Notes under the pieces: generated by a model | Seen by the model: the letters and a program-made list of their open reading frames with translations, nothing else | What the model was told of the DNA's origin: nothing | Database searches by the model: none | Part shown: one piece after another, positions 8,576-19,600 of the stretch | Layout: the number at the start of each line of letters is the position of its first letter | Position numbering within the stretch: the first letter of the stretch is position 1 | Made by a program: the position numbers and the translations under genes | Assembly (NCBI RefSeq): GCF_017114945.1 | Contig: NZ_JABXKQ010000070.1 | Span: 1-64,000, forward strand | Length of the DNA stretch: 64,000 bases | Reading direction: 5' to 3' | Source of the DNA: Nostoc sp. JL34 | Lineage (GTDB): Bacteria; Cyanobacteriota; Cyanobacteriia; Cyanobacteriales; Nostocaceae

Positions 8576-9421
8576 ATGAGTAGTAAAGGAATTGCCTCAA
8601 AGCCAGAGTTGATAATTGAAGCAGGACGTAGTGAGCAGCAGTATTGGAAAGACCTGTGGCGCTATCGAGAGCTATTTTATTTTCTAGCTTGGCGTGACAT
8701 TCTAGTACGCTACAAACAAACAGTGATTGGTATGCTCTGGGCACTGATTCGACCATTTTTGACGATGATCGTGTTTAGCGTCATCTTCGGAAGTTTGGCA
8801 AAATTACCTTCGGAGGGATCAGCACCGTATCCAATACTGGTATTTTCTGCCTTATTACCCTGGCAATTTTTTTCCAATGCCCTAAGTGAGTGTAGCAACA
8901 GCCTAATTAGTAATGCCAACTTGATTTCTAAAGTCTACTTTCCGCGCTTGATTGTGCCTGCTAGCTCAGTGATTGTCAGCTTTGTGGACTTTCTCGTTTC
9001 TGCAATGATTCTTTTAGGGCTGATGGCCTGGTACAACTTTGTTCCTACTTGGCGGATATTATCATTACCGTTGTTTATTGGCATTGCCTTTGCTGCTTCA
9101 CTAGGAGTAGGGCTGTGGTTTGCAGCTTTGAATGTGGAATATCGAGACTTCAGGTATATTGTGCCGTTTATTGTGCAGTTTGGCCTATATGTCTCACCCG
9201 TCGGTTTTAGTAGCAGCATTGTACCAGAGCAATGGCGTTTGCTCTACTATTTGAATCCGATGGTGGGCGTGATTGATGGCTTTCGCTGGGCAATTTTAGG
9301 AGGAGAGTCCAAACTTTACTGGACTGGATTCACACTATCTCTAGGACTAGTTACCTTGTTACTGGTAAGTGGCATTTGGTACTTCCGTAGAATGGAACGG
9401 ACATTTGCTGATGTAATTTAG
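8576..9421 (+). CDS. wzm: ABC-2 type polysaccharide export permease (Wzm-like)
   Basis: Membrane subunit of an ABC transporter that moves a lipid-linked polysaccharide across the inner membrane. The N-terminal cytoplasmic segment ELFYFLAWRDILVRYKQTVIGMLWALIRPF is the hallmark of the Wzm/TagG/KpsM family. About six membrane helices follow (roughly 50-75, 85-105, 130-155, 165-190, 200-215 and 250-270). The 281-residue length is near the usual 260-280. The stop at 9421 is followed within 15 bp by the ATP-binding partner, as expected for a two-gene exporter. Confidence 0.95.
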   Translation: MSSKGIASKPELIIEAGRSEQQYWKDLWRYRELFYFLAWRDILVRYKQTVIGMLWALIRPFLTMIVFSVIFGSLAKLPSEGSAPYPILVFSALLPWQFFSNALSECSNSLISNANLISKVYFPRLIVPASSVIVSFVDFLVSAMILLGLMAWYNFVPTWRILSLPLFIGIAFAASLGVGLWFAALNVEYRDFRYIVPFIVQFGLYVSPVGFSSSIVPEQWRLLYYLNPMVGVIDGFRWAILGGESKLYWTGFTLSLGLVTLLLVSGIWYFRRMERTFADVI

Positions 9422-9436
9422 CAAGGAACTGTGCAG

Positions 9437-10714
9437 ATGTCTGAGAATATGATCAGTGTAGAGAATTTAAGCAAAAAATATATTATCTCTCACCAGCAAG
9501 AGCAAAGAAGTAGCTACAAAGCACTGCGGGATGTAATTGCTGATGGTGCTACATCTTTTGCCAAGGCATTTATCAAACCTGGGGGCAAAAAAATGCCCAA
9601 CCCAACCCAGGAAGAATTTTGGGCATTAAAAGATGTTTCTTTTGATATTCAACAAGGTGAAGCTATTGGTGTTATTGGACGCAATGGTGCCGGGAAATCT
9701 ACCCTTTTAAAAGTTCTGAGCCGGATTACCGAACCGACAACAGGACGTATTGCCATTAAAGGGCGGGTAGCAAGCTTATTAGAAGTAGGCACAGGATTTC
9801 ACCCAGAACTTACGGGACGGGAGAACATTTATCTCAACGGTTCCGTTTTGGGGATGAGTAAAGTTGAAATTAAAAAGAAATTTGATGAAATAATAGCCTT
9901 TGCTGAGGTTGAGAAGTTTTTAGATACCCCAGTCAAGCGCTATTCATCGGGAATGTACGTCCGCCTTGCTTTTTCCGTTGCAGCCCATTTAGAGCCAGAA
10001 ATTTTAATTGTTGATGAAGTTCTGGCTGTAGGTGATTCGGCATTTCAGAAGAAGTGCTTGGGGAAAATGGGTGATGTAGCAACCAAAGAGGGACGAACAG
10101 TTTTATTTGTCAGTCATAGTATGCAAGCTATTAATCAACTCACCAAACGTTGCATATTGCTTTCTAAAGGTAACATTCAGTTTGATGGTCATACTGGCAA
10201 AGCAGTCCAATTATATCTGGCTGGACAGAAAGATGAGTCTGTATTACCAGCTTATTACCAAGCTCCTATCAACAAAACTGGCAATCACGTAGCTTGGGTA
10301 AGGGCACATACCTCTGAAGAACAAGGAATTCACTGTTGGGGAAAACCGATTACGTTTGAGTTTGCCTTACACATAGAGAAACCCCATGAAAGTCTGTCTT
10401 TTTCGTTTCAAATAGTCACTGCCCTGCAACAGTCTATTAGTATTTTTTGGTTTTTCTCAGATGCGCCTTTTCGCCATAAGCGAGGCACTCATATTTTCCG
10501 ATGTGAAATACCCAAATTGCGACTTTATATGGGTTCATATACCTTAACAACATGGCTTTCTGAGCGGCGTAGCGAAACCCTACTAGAAAATCTCAGCGAG
10601 ATTTGTCAGTTTGAAGTCAGTATGCACAATTTTGAGCGTGTAGATTACCCTTGGCAAGCTGATGAGTGTACTTATTTAGAAGATGCTATTTGGGAAACTG
10701 TGGAAAAGCATTAA
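9437..10714 (+). CDS. wzt: ABC polysaccharide exporter ATP-binding protein with carbohydrate-recognition tail (Wzt-like)
   Basis: Energises export with the adjacent Wzm-like permease. The nucleotide-binding domain (about 5-245) shows Walker A GRNGAGKST (about 79-87), the signature YSSGMYVRLAF and Walker B ILIVDEVLAVGD, with the H-loop in VSHS. A C-terminal region of about 170 residues (255-425) resembles the Wzt C-terminal domain, a beta-sandwich that in known systems reads the terminal modification of the glycan before export. I prefer ATG at 9437 over a GTG two codons earlier, because AAGGAA at 9423-9428 is then 8 bp away. The tail implies that export could depend on a specific chain-end structure. 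Confidence 0.93.
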   Translation: MSENMISVENLSKKYIISHQQEQRSSYKALRDVIADGATSFAKAFIKPGGKKMPNPTQEEFWALKDVSFDIQQGEAIGVIGRNGAGKSTLLKVLSRITEPTTGRIAIKGRVASLLEVGTGFHPELTGRENIYLNGSVLGMSKVEIKKKFDEIIAFAEVEKFLDTPVKRYSSGMYVRLAFSVAAHLEPEILIVDEVLAVGDSAFQKKCLGKMGDVATKEGRTVLFVSHSMQAINQLTKRCILLSKGNIQFDGHTGKAVQLYLAGQKDESVLPAYYQAPINKTGNHVAWVRAHTSEEQGIHCWGKPITFEFALHIEKPHESLSFSFQIVTALQQSISIFWFFSDAPFRHKRGTHIFRCEIPKLRLYMGSYTLTTWLSERRSETLLENLSEICQFEVSMHNFERVDYPWQADECTYLEDAIWETVEKH

Positions 10715-10733
10715 TTTTAAGGCAGATTAAGTA

Positions 10734-11240
10734 ATGGCTGTAAATGATGATGTCAAATTAGGTAAAAACGTGAAGATTTTTCATCCCCATTTAGTGAACC
10801 TCTACGGTTGCGTTATTGGTGATGATACGAAAATTGGTACATTTGTAGAGGTGCAGAAAGATGTCACAATCGGAAATCGGTGTAAAATTTCATCCCACAG
10901 TTTCTTATGTGAAGGCGTTGTCCTAGAAGATGAAGTGTTTATTGGTCATGGAGTCATGTTTACTAATGACCTTTATCCTCGTGCAACCAATGAAGATGGC
11001 AGTTTAAAAACAGAAGATGACTGGTATACAATCAAGACTTTAGTGAAGCGCTGTGCATCTATTGGTAGTAATGCTACCATCCTACCAGGAGTAACTATTG
11101 GTGAAAAAGCTATCATCGGTTCTGGCGCAGCAGTAACTCATGATGTTCCTGATTATGCAATTGTAGTTGGAGTCCCCGCTCGTGTAATAGGGGATGTGCG
11201 CGATCGCCAGAATTTAGAAATATCCGCTAACAGTTTGTGA
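10734..11240 (+). CDS. Left-handed beta-helix N-acetyltransferase (WbpD/WlbB-like)
   Basis: A hexapeptide-repeat acyltransferase using acetyl-CoA. The isoleucine-patch repeats are visible from residue 8 on (LGKNVKIFHP, IGDDTKIGTFVEVQKDVTIGNRCKI), with the C-terminal coil [30 protein letters not shown] and the closing PARVIG. The insert HGVMFTNDLYPRATNEDG strongly resembles WbpD/WlbB, which N-acetylate the 3-amino group of UDP-2-acetamido-3-amino sugars. The candidate dehydrogenase and aminotransferase of the same pathway are the next two genes. Length (168) is slightly under WbpD (about 190). A 160-bp gap separates it from the dehydrogenase. Confidence 0.88.
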   Translation: MAVNDDVKLGKNVKIFHPHLVNLYGCVIGDDTKIGTFVEVQKDVTIGNRCKISSHSFLCEGVVLEDEVFIGHGVMFTNDLYPRATNEDGSLKTEDDWYTIKTLVKRCASIGSNATILPGVTIGEKAIIGSGAAVTHDVPDYAIVVGVPARVIGDVRDRQNLEISANSL

Positions 11241-11400
11241 GAGCCTTACTTCTGTGTTTGTTAAAAACTGAAGCCTTGCAAAGATAAAGATTTTTTAAAC
11301 AAAAAAGCAATTAATTTGCAATTCACCCAGAAACTATTGCCACCTTTTAGTGGGAGTGGTTGATAATACATAAAAAATAAATTCTGATTAGTTAAAAGCA

Positions 11401-12438
11401 ATGGGAAACATCATTAATATCGGTGTAATTGGCTATGGTTATTGGGGCCCGAATCTGGTAAGAAATTTTGTAGAGATGCCAGGAGTTCAGGTTAGAACAG
11501 TCAGTGATTTTAACCCAGAACTATTGGCAAAGGTGCAAGCTCGGTATCCTGCTATCCAAGTTACAAAAGATTGTCGAGACATATTTATAGATCCTAAGAT
11601 TGATGCTGTAGCGATCGCCACACCAGTTTCAACTCACTTTGAATTAGCTTTAGCTGCATTGCAAGCTGGTAAACACGTGTTGGTAGAAAAGCCAATGACA
11701 ACTACCTCCGAGCAAGCAATGCGGCTGATTGAAGAGGCAGAAAAACGCAACCTAGTGTTAATGGTCGATCATACCTTTGTGTATACGGGTGCTGTCCGCA
11801 AGATGCACGATTTGATCGCCACTAATTCCTTGGGTGATATTTACTACTATGATTCTGTACGCGTCAACCTAGGACTTTTTCAGCATGATGTGAATGTCAT
11901 CTGGGATTTGGCAGTCCACGACCTCTCAATCATGAGCTACCTATTACCATCTCAGCCTTATGCTGTCTCGGCTACAGGCATTAGCCATGTTCCTGGAGAA
12001 CCAGAAAATATCGCCTACTTGACCTTATTCTTTGAAAAGAATCTCATTGCTCACATTAATGTCAATTGGTTAGCACCAGTAAAAGTCCGTCGCACATTGA
12101 TTGGTGGTAGTCAACGGATGATTGTTTACGATGACTTAGAACCAAGTGAGAAAGTCAAGATTTACGACAAGGGTATTACAGTTAATGGCAACTCCGAAAG
12201 CATGTATCAAATGATGATTGGTTATCGCACAGGGGATATGTGGTCACCCAAGTTAGATATAACAGAAGCGTTGAAGACAGAAGGATTGCACTTCATTCGT
12301 TGTATTGAACAAGGCGATCGCCCACTTACTGATGGAGAAGCAGGACTGCGGGTAGTCAGAATTCTTGAAGCCGCAACCCAGTCTCTCAAGAAGCAAGGCC
12401 GATTAATTGAACTGAATGTGGCAGAGGTAGCAGCGTGA
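11401..12438 (+). CDS. Gfo/Idh/MocA-family sugar-nucleotide oxidoreductase (WbpB/WlbA-like)
   Basis: NAD(P)-dependent dehydrogenase, most probably oxidising a nucleotide sugar at C3 ahead of transamination. The Rossmann fold starts at once with [16 protein letters not shown] (GxGxxG). The family EKP motif is present ([10 protein letters not shown], about 98-107), and [16 protein letters not shown] holds the catalytic His-containing HD pair. The stop codon overlaps the GTG start of the following aminotransferase by four bases, so the two are probably translationally coupled. Grouped with the WbpD-like and DegT-like genes, it suggests a 3-amino or 2,3-diamino sugar product (inference). The exact substrate is not readable. 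Confidence 0.92.
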   Translation: MGNIINIGVIGYGYWGPNLVRNFVEMPGVQVRTVSDFNPELLAKVQARYPAIQVTKDCRDIFIDPKIDAVAIATPVSTHFELALAALQAGKHVLVEKPMTTTSEQAMRLIEEAEKRNLVLMVDHTFVYTGAVRKMHDLIATNSLGDIYYYDSVRVNLGLFQHDVNVIWDLAVHDLSIMSYLLPSQPYAVSATGISHVPGEPENIAYLTLFFEKNLIAHINVNWLAPVKVRRTLIGGSQRMIVYDDLEPSEKVKIYDKGITVNGNSESMYQMMIGYRTGDMWSPKLDITEALKTEGLHFIRCIEQGDRPLTDGEAGLRVVRILEAATQSLKKQGRLIELNVAEVAA

Positions 12439-13529
12439 TTCCATTTGTAGACCTAAAAACTCAGTATTTGAGCATTAAAAACGAAATTGATACTGCTGTC
12501 TTGAAAGTCCTTGAAAGTACGCAATTTGTCTTGGGGAATGAAGTCAAAGCTTTTGAAAAGGAGTTTGCAGATTACTGCAACGCAGATTATGGCATTGCTG
12601 TCAATACAGGTACTAGCGCCCTGCATCTAGCATTACTAGCAGCTGGCATCGGTGCTGGTGACGAAGTGATTACCGTACCTTTCACCTTCGTGGCGACCAC
12701 AGCAGCTATTTGCTACACCGGAGCTACACCAGTCTTCGTAGATATCGATCCTGTTTCCTACACAATAGATATCACCCAAATTGAAAAAGCCATAACTGAG
12801 CGTACCAAAGCGATTCTACCCGTGCATTTGTACGGTCAACCAGCAGACATGGAGCCAATTTTGGACATTGCTCGTCGTCATGGTTTGGTTGTTATAGAAG
12901 ATGCCGCCCAAGCTCACGGGGCTGAGTATAAAGGGCAACGAGTAGGTAGTATCGGTGATATTGGTTGTTTTAGCTTTTACCCTGGTAAAAATTTAGGTGC
13001 TTACGGTGAAGGAGGCATGGCGGTAACCAATAATCCTGAATATGCCCAGACTATGGGAATGCTGCGCGACTGGGGTCAAGAACGCAGATACCACCATGTC
13101 CTGAAAGGTTACAACTATCGGATGGATGGCATCCAGGGAGCGATTTTACGGGTAAAGTTACGCTACATCGAAGCGTGGACAGAAGGCAGAAGAACATACG
13201 CAGCCCAGTATGACCAACTTTTGGCAAGCTCTGGTGTCAGCATACCTGCTGTGATGCCTTACAGCCGTCATGTTTACCATGTCTACGCCGTGCGATCGCC
13301 AGAGCGAGATGCCCTACAACAAAGTCTGCAAGAACAGGAAATACAGACAGGTATTCATTACCCAATTCCTGTTCATCTCCAACCAGCTTATGCTGACTTG
13401 GGTTATAAATCTGGAGATTTTCCTCACTCAGAAGCAGCATCTAGGGAAGTGTTATCCCTGCCTATGTATGCAGAACTAGGCACAGAGTCACAGACTCAGG
13501 TTGCCAAGGCGGTAATTAGCTTAACATAA
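12435..13529 (+). CDS. DegT/DnrJ/EryC1-family PLP aminotransferase (WbpE/WlbC-like)
   Basis: Transfers an amino group, typically from glutamate, to a keto nucleotide sugar. It is a fold-type I PLP enzyme of 364 residues, usual for the family. Features: [19 protein letters not shown] at the N-terminus, [22 protein letters not shown] for phosphate binding, [11 protein letters not shown] with the PLP-pyridine Asp, and [17 protein letters not shown] with the Schiff-base Lys at K185. [13 protein letters not shown] is also conserved. The start is GTG at 12435 within GTGA, overlapping the dehydrogenase stop. It is the likely second step of the amino-sugar pathway, followed by N-acetylation by the WbpD-like enzyme (inference). 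Confidence 0.95.
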   Translation: MIPFVDLKTQYLSIKNEIDTAVLKVLESTQFVLGNEVKAFEKEFADYCNADYGIAVNTGTSALHLALLAAGIGAGDEVITVPFTFVATTAAICYTGATPVFVDIDPVSYTIDITQIEKAITERTKAILPVHLYGQPADMEPILDIARRHGLVVIEDAAQAHGAEYKGQRVGSIGDIGCFSFYPGKNLGAYGEGGMAVTNNPEYAQTMGMLRDWGQERRYHHVLKGYNYRMDGIQGAILRVKLRYIEAWTEGRRTYAAQYDQLLASSGVSIPAVMPYSRHVYHVYAVRSPERDALQQSLQEQEIQTGIHYPIPVHLQPAYADLGYKSGDFPHSEAASREVLSLPMYAELGTESQTQVAKAVISLT

Positions 13530-13541
13530 CTAAGGAATTCA

Positions 13542-14249
13542 ATGTCTGATCCAGGTAAGACTAAGATAGTCAAAGCTGTCCACGGCTTACAAGCAGAAAA
13601 GCTAGACCCTGACTTTGAAATTCAACTAGCAGAATATTTAAATACTCAATATGAACAAAAACCATTAATCGAATTATACGCACGCTTTGCTACAGGTGAT
13701 GGAGACTTTGATGGGCTGATGCGGCGAGTTATTTGGCGTGCAGTAGCACGTAGATTTGGACATAACATTCGGATTGGTAATGGTGTAGGTTTTAAGCATC
13801 TCGAAACCTTTGAGATCGGGAACCAAGTATTTATTGGTTCACAAAGCTATATTCAAGGAAGGTTCGATGGTACTTGCATTATTGGTAACCACGTTTGGAT
13901 TGGCCCACAGAGTTACTTTGATGCCCGTGATTTGATTATTGAAGATTATGTAGGATGGGGGCCAGGTGCAAAAGTACTGGGTTCAACTCATAGTGGATTG
14001 CCAATTGATGTTCCCATCATCCAAACAGACCTAGAAATTAAATCGGTAAAAGTGGGAACAGGAGCCGATATTGGCATGAATGCGGTGATCTTGCCTGGGG
14101 TAACAATTGGCCAAGGCAGCATTGTTGGTGCTGGCGCAGTTGTCACCAAGGATGTACCACCATTTGCGATCGTCGCTGGTGTCCCTGCTAAGTTTTTACG
14201 CTGGCGGGAAGGATATGAACCATTGGAGAGTAAAGAATATGCAAAATAA
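13542..14249 (+). CDS. Hexapeptide-repeat acyltransferase (WbbJ/maltose O-acetyltransferase type)
   Basis: A left-handed beta-helix acyltransferase of 235 residues with a longer helical N-terminal part (1-70) than the WbpD-like protein. Hexapeptide repeats start near 80 ([32 protein letters not shown]) and end with [48 protein letters not shown] holds the catalytic-type His. It probably acetylates a sugar hydroxyl or amine in the repeat unit. It follows the aminotransferase by 12 bp and overlaps the epimerase by 11 bp, so it belongs to the same operon. The acceptor is unknown. Confidence 0.9.
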   Translation: MSDPGKTKIVKAVHGLQAEKLDPDFEIQLAEYLNTQYEQKPLIELYARFATGDGDFDGLMRRVIWRAVARRFGHNIRIGNGVGFKHLETFEIGNQVFIGSQSYIQGRFDGTCIIGNHVWIGPQSYFDARDLIIEDYVGWGPGAKVLGSTHSGLPIDVPIIQTDLEIKSVKVGTGADIGMNAVILPGVTIGQGSIVGAGAVVTKDVPPFAIVAGVPAKFLRWREGYEPLESKEYAK

Positions 14250-15213
14250 GCGAATTTTAATCACAGGTGGTGCAGGTTTAGTTGGTTCCCATATTGCCGA
14301 TTTGTTAGTCAATGAAGAAGTCTCAGAGATTATTGTTCTAGATAACTTCACCCGTGGACAACTGAAAAACCTTGCTTGGGCAAAAGAACATGGCCCTTTG
14401 GTAATTGTAGAAGGCGACATCCGGGATCAAAAACTCTTGGGTGAAGTTATGCAAGGCGTGGATATAGTCTTTCATCAAGCAGCAATCCGTATTACCCAAT
14501 GTGCCGAAGAACCGCGTTTGGCATTAGAAGTTTTGGCTGATGGCACTTTCAACGTTTTGGAAGCAGCAGTGAAAGCTGGGGTAAAAAAGGTAGTTGCTGC
14601 TTCATCAGCCTCAATCTACGGCATGGCTGAGGAGTTTCCCACCACTGAATCTCATCACCCCTATAACAACCGTACTATCTACGGTGCAGCTAAAGTCTTT
14701 AATGAAGGGTTATTACGCAGCTTTTATGATATGTATGGGCTGGACTATGTAGCATTACGCTACTTTAACGTCTACGGCCCGCGCATGGACATTTACGGTG
14801 TATACACTGAAGTACTTATTCGCTGGATGGAGCGTATTGCTATAGGTAAGCCACCACTGATCTTTGGTGATGGCAAACAGACAATGGACTTTGTGTATAT
14901 CGAAGATATTGCCAGAGCAAATATTTTAGCTGCCAAAGCCGATGTTACGGATGACGTATTTAATATCGCCAGTAATGTGGAAAGCAGCCTGAACGACCTA
15001 GCCTATAGTTTGGTTGAGGTGATGGGGTCAGATTTACAGCCAGAATATGGCCCAGAACGCAAAGTCAACCCTGTAGCCCGCCGACTGGCAGATGTGAGTA
15101 AAGCCAGACAATTGCTGGGTTTTGAGACGCAGATTTCTCTAGAAGAAGGATTGCATCGGCTAGTGAGTTGGTGGCGCAAAGAGAAATTGGCAAAGGAAGC
15201 AAGCAATGTCTGA
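14239..15213 (+). CDS. NAD-dependent nucleotide-sugar epimerase/dehydratase (extended SDR)
   Basis: Acts on a nucleotide sugar, most like 4-epimerases. The Rossmann motif is at the start ([18 protein letters not shown], GxxGxxG). AASSASIYG carries the catalytic Ser, TIYGAAK is the YxxxK catalytic pair, and [12 protein letters not shown] closes the substrate site. I place the start at ATG 14239, not at the in-frame ATG at 14107. The former gives the canonical N-terminus at residue 2 and has GGAGAG at 14225-14230; the latter would overlap the acyltransferase by 143 bp. The true protein is 324 residues, usual for the family. It overlaps the next aminotransferase by 8 bp. Confidence 0.93.
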   Translation: MQNKRILITGGAGLVGSHIADLLVNEEVSEIIVLDNFTRGQLKNLAWAKEHGPLVIVEGDIRDQKLLGEVMQGVDIVFHQAAIRITQCAEEPRLALEVLADGTFNVLEAAVKAGVKKVVAASSASIYGMAEEFPTTESHHPYNNRTIYGAAKVFNEGLLRSFYDMYGLDYVALRYFNVYGPRMDIYGVYTEVLIRWMERIAIGKPPLIFGDGKQTMDFVYIEDIARANILAAKADVTDDVFNIASNVESSLNDLAYSLVEVMGSDLQPEYGPERKVNPVARRLADVSKARQLLGFETQISLEEGLHRLVSWWRKEKLAKEASNV

Positions 15214-16432
15214 TAAAATGCAGTCTATCCCGATCGCTAAACCCTGGATGGGTGAAGCTGAGGCTGAAGCAGCTAGCCGTGCGATCATGTCTGGGTGGGT
15301 AACACAAGGGCCAGAAGTCGCCGCCTTTGAGCAAGAGTTTGCAACTTACGTAGGAGCAAACTATGCTTGCGCTGTCTCTAATTGCACTACAGCACTGCAT
15401 CTAGCGCTGTTAGCTGTAGGTGTGCAACCTGGGGATGAAGTGATTACCGTCAGCCATTCTTATATTGCTACTGCCAACAGTATTCGCTACTGCGGTGCAA
15501 TCCCAGTGTTTGTGGATATTGAACCACAGACATACAACATCAATCCGATGTTAATTGAGGATGTGATTAGCGATCGCTTACAGCGTGGCATAGGCGATCG
15601 CATCCGTGCCATTCTGATCGTCCACCAGATCGGGATGCCTTGCGATATTAAAGCCATCTTGGATATTGCCCACCGTTACAATTTGCCAGTTATTGAAGAT
15701 GCCGCTTGTGCGATCGGTAGTGAAATTCTCTGGGATGGAAACTGGGAAAAAATTGGCAAGCCGCATGGAGATATCGCTTGCTTTTCTTTTCACCCCCGCA
15801 AAGTCGTCACCACAGGTGATGGTGGGATGCTCACCACCAATAATCTGGAATGGGACAAACAGTTTCGCCTCTGGCGGCAACATGGAATGAGTGTCCCCGA
15901 TACTGTACGCCACGGTGCAAAACAGGTAATATTTGAATCGTACCCGATGCTGGGTTACAACTATCGCATGACTGATATTCAAGCAGCAGTCGGGCGAGAA
16001 CAACTCAAACGTCTTCCAGAGATTGTGGAACGCCGACGTTATTTGGCACAGCAATATCAGGAAAAGCTAGCAGATGTACCGGGATTAAAGTTACCAACTG
16101 AACCAAATTGGGCAAAGAGTAACTGGCAGAGTTTTTGTGTCCGGCTAACAGAGAAATACGACCAGGTACAAGTCATGCAGGAAATGCTAGATGCTGGTAT
16201 TTCCACGCGACGCGGCATCATGTGCGCTCACCGTGAAGGTGCTTATCAAAGTGAAGCTTGGTTATGTGGAGTTGAGCCAAAAGCTTGTGAGTGTGAAGTT
16301 GGAAAGTGCGATCGCCTTTGGGAGAGTGAGCAAGCACAAGATCATACTGTCTTACTACCCCTGTTCCATCAAATAACCCAACAGGAACAGGATTATGTGG
16401 TGAAAGTTTTGAAAATGGCTTGTCAGATTTAA
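15206..16432 (+). CDS. Second DegT/DnrJ/EryC1-family PLP aminotransferase
   Basis: A fold-type I sugar aminotransferase of 408 residues with the family layout: [64 protein letters not shown] and the Schiff-base Lys K199 in FHPRKVVTTGDGG. YNYRMTDIQAAVG follows. The C-terminal extension holds a Cys-rich stretch (KACECEVGKCDRL) and SEQAQDHTVLLPLFHQIT. It shares little detail with the aminotransferase at 12435, so it probably handles a different keto sugar or carbon position; similar enzymes make 4-amino sugars. It is coupled to the epimerase by an 8-bp overlap. It is the last gene of this tight run. Confidence 0.94.
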   Translation: MSDKMQSIPIAKPWMGEAEAEAASRAIMSGWVTQGPEVAAFEQEFATYVGANYACAVSNCTTALHLALLAVGVQPGDEVITVSHSYIATANSIRYCGAIPVFVDIEPQTYNINPMLIEDVISDRLQRGIGDRIRAILIVHQIGMPCDIKAILDIAHRYNLPVIEDAACAIGSEILWDGNWEKIGKPHGDIACFSFHPRKVVTTGDGGMLTTNNLEWDKQFRLWRQHGMSVPDTVRHGAKQVIFESYPMLGYNYRMTDIQAAVGREQLKRLPEIVERRRYLAQQYQEKLADVPGLKLPTEPNWAKSNWQSFCVRLTEKYDQVQVMQEMLDAGISTRRGIMCAHREGAYQSEAWLCGVEPKACECEVGKCDRLWESEQAQDHTVLLPLFHQITQQEQDYVVKVLKMACQI

Positions 16433-16494
16433 AGAAAAAAATTCCTTTCAAGGAAATTGCTTCCAGTAGTGCCTCTGATTTGCACGACAAACTG

Positions 16495-16593
16495 ATACCA
16501 ATTTGAATAATTTTTGCTGTGACACACTAATTCTTCGTCGAGAAGATTGTTGTGCCTCTACCTATCTGTGACATTCTTTTTTCAAATTGGTAT
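16495..16593. mobile_element. MITE-like element with 13-bp inverted ends
   Basis: ATACCAATTTGAA at 16495-16507 is repeated in perfect inverted orientation as TTCAAATTGGTAT at 16581-16593, bounding a 99-bp non-coding element. If the outer TA is read as a target duplication, the ends are CCAATTTGAA, as in Tc1/mariner (IS630)-type MITEs. There is no transposase inside. It lies between the aminotransferase and the DUF4082 protein gene. Confidence 0.55.
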
Positions 16594-16654
16594 GAAAACT
16601 TCTCGTGGCAACGTTTTTATCATCGATAGTAATTAAATTTTATAGGAAATAGCT

Positions 16655-19600
16655 ATGACTATCCTCTTTACCAATCAAGTCCCAAGCATTTCAAACTACA
16701 CTGATAATGTTCCCTATGAATTAGGGATGAAATTCCACAGTGCTACAGGGGGACAGATTTCTGCCATTCGCTTCTGGAAAGCCCCTAGCGAAACAGGAAC
16801 TCATATTGGCAAGATATGGACGGCAACAGGAACGCTCTTGGCAAGCGTCACTTTTACTAACGAAACAGCTTCTAGCTGGCAGAATCAGGCTCTGGGCACA
16901 CCACTTAACATTCAAGCTAATACGACTTATGTAGTTTCTGTCAACGTAAACACCTATTACGTCGCTACTTATGATCAACTGGGCAGCCCCATTGTCAATG
17001 GGGATCTTAGCTCAGTGGCAGACGATAACAATGGGGTGTTTAATGGGACTCCTGGAGCCTTTCCAACAGGTTCTTACCGGAATACTAACTATTTTCGTGA
17101 CATCGACTTTGTAGCTGTTTCCCTGCCGACGATTACAAAGATCAGCGGCGACAATCAGACTGGTGCAGCCGGAACTTCCTTGCCCACCCCCTTTGTTGTT
17201 CAGGTCAAAAATGGTGCTGGCAATCCTCAATCAGGGGTAACAGTGAACTTTGCTGTTACTAGTGGCGGGGGATCAGTCTCACCTACGAGTGTCGTAACCG
17301 ATGTCAATGGACAGGCTAGTACCACCTTAATGCTCGGAGCTAACCCTGGAGCGACAAGTCCTGTAACTAATACTGTAAGTGCCACAGCAAACGGAGTCGG
17401 TAGTGTTACTTTCTCAGCTAGTGCCAACCCATCGGGGAACAGCCAAAATATCTTGACAACTCAAGTGCCGAGCATTCCAAATGCCACTGATAACGCTTCC
17501 TATGAATTAGGTACGAAATTTCGCAGCGCTAAAGGAGGCCAGATTACTGCTATTCGCTTCTGGAAAGCTGCTAGCGAGACAGGATCTCATATTGGCAAGA
17601 TATGGACAGCAACGGGAACGCTCTTGGCAAGCATCACTTTTACTAATGAGACAGCTTCTGGCTGGCAAGAGCAGCTTCTAGAAACGCCACTTAACATTCA
17701 ATCTAATACGACTTATGTGGTCTCTGTCAACGCAAACGCCTATTACGTAGCTACTTATGATGAACTGGCCAGTTCCATAGTCAATGGCGATCTTAGCTCG
17801 GTAGCAGATGGCAACAATGGGGTGTACAATTCGAGTCCGAATTCTTTTCCAACTAGTTCTTACCGGAATAGTAATTATTATCGCGACATCGCCTTTGTCG
17901 TTGGCAGTACTTTAATTAAAGTCAGTGGAGACAATCAGATTGGCGCGACGGGCGCAGCTCTGCCCAACTCCCTAGTCGTGCAAGTTTTAAACGCTCAAAA
18001 CAATCCTCAGTCAGGGGTAACGGTGAACTTTGCCGTTACCAATGGCGGCGGATCAGTCTCGCCCGCTAATGTAGTAACTAATGCTAGCGGTCAAGCAAGT
18101 ACGACCTTGACACTGGGATCAGTACCCACGGCCCCTGGAGGGGTAGTAGTAACAGCGACGGTAGCAGGTATCGGCAGTATAACCTTCTCGGCTTCAGCAA
18201 CTCCGGCGAACCCTAATTCTATCTATCTGGAAAACCTAAATCCTGGCACGACTAACTGGAAGCTTAACAACCGGGGTAGTGGCGAGATCGCCGGTTATGC
18301 CTCGGCTACCAGTGTCAATAAAGGCGGCTCTCTGGACATTAAGGTTTCTCTTGGACAAGCTGGACAATATACTATCGATGTCTACCGCTTGGGTCACTAC
18401 GGTGGCACAGGAGGAAGATTGATAGCAACCAGCGGCCCGCTCAATGGCACGACCCAACCTGCCTGTACCAAAGACTCCGATACCGGACTGTTAGAGTGTA
18501 ACTGGACAACTTCCTACATATTGCAGGTAAACAATAACTGGACTAGTGGTATTTACGTTGCGAAGCTGACTGACCAAGCAAGTGGCAAAGTAGCGCATGT
18601 GTGGTTTGTCGTCCGTGATGATAGTAGTACTGCCGATATCCTATTCCAAAGTGCCGTTTCTACTGTACTGGCCTATAGCTCAACAGGGGGTCAAAGTTTA
18701 TACAGTATGTACAGCGTTGGTGGCCAACGGGCTTTTAAAGTTTCCTACGACGCGCCGTTTTCCCAAGCAACCGATCAACAGTCCAACCAGCCTGACACAC
18801 CTCTGCAATGGGAATACAACATGTTGCGCTGGCTGGAATCTCAAGGTTACGATATTACCTACACCGATAGTATGCAAGTTCATACTGATGGACAAAAATT
18901 GCTCAATCATAAAGTATTTCTGTCTGTAGGCCACGATGAGTATTGGTCTAAAGAAATACGCGATCATGTCGATACTGCCCGCAATACCGGAATTAATTTG
19001 GGATTTTTCTCTGCCAATACTGCTTATTGGCGAGTGAGATTTGAAAATTCTACCCTCGCTGCTGGGCAAGTAAAGCCCAACCGGGTGATGGCCTGCTACA
19101 AACAAGATTGGTCATTGGATTCAGTCGCCCAGCAGCAAGGCCCATCAGCAGCCACCAATAAATTCCGCAGCGTCCAGAACCAGCGGCCGGAAAACGCCTT
19201 GTTAGGAGTCATGTACGGTAGTGACTACAGCAATGTCTACGGCGGTGCTAATTTTGTCGTCACCAACAGCAACGATCCTTACTATGCGAACACGGGACTT
19301 CAGAATGGGGATCAGCTGACTTTATTAGTGGGCTATGAATGGGATTTTGTGGTTAATAATGGGTCTTCTCCTGCCGGACTGGTTACCTTGTCTCAGTCAC
19401 CAGTCGAACCCTCTAGCTTATTGCCAAACTTTGACGAACCGCCTGGAGAAGAAGCCCTCCCTGCCAACCAAGATTTTACCAAATCCTACTCAGCCCGCTA
19501 CACGGCTAGTAGTGGGGCTAAAGTCTTTGCCTCCGGCACAATTCAGTGGGCGTGGGGATTAGATAGCGACGGTATCAGCCCAGGTCGCGAAGATATTCGT

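Noticed and set aside
14107..14238. N-terminal extension of the epimerase from the upstream in-frame ATG
   Set aside because: It would add 44 residues before the canonical Rossmann start and overlap the acyltransferase gene by 143 bp; the ATG at 14239 has a better ribosome-binding site.
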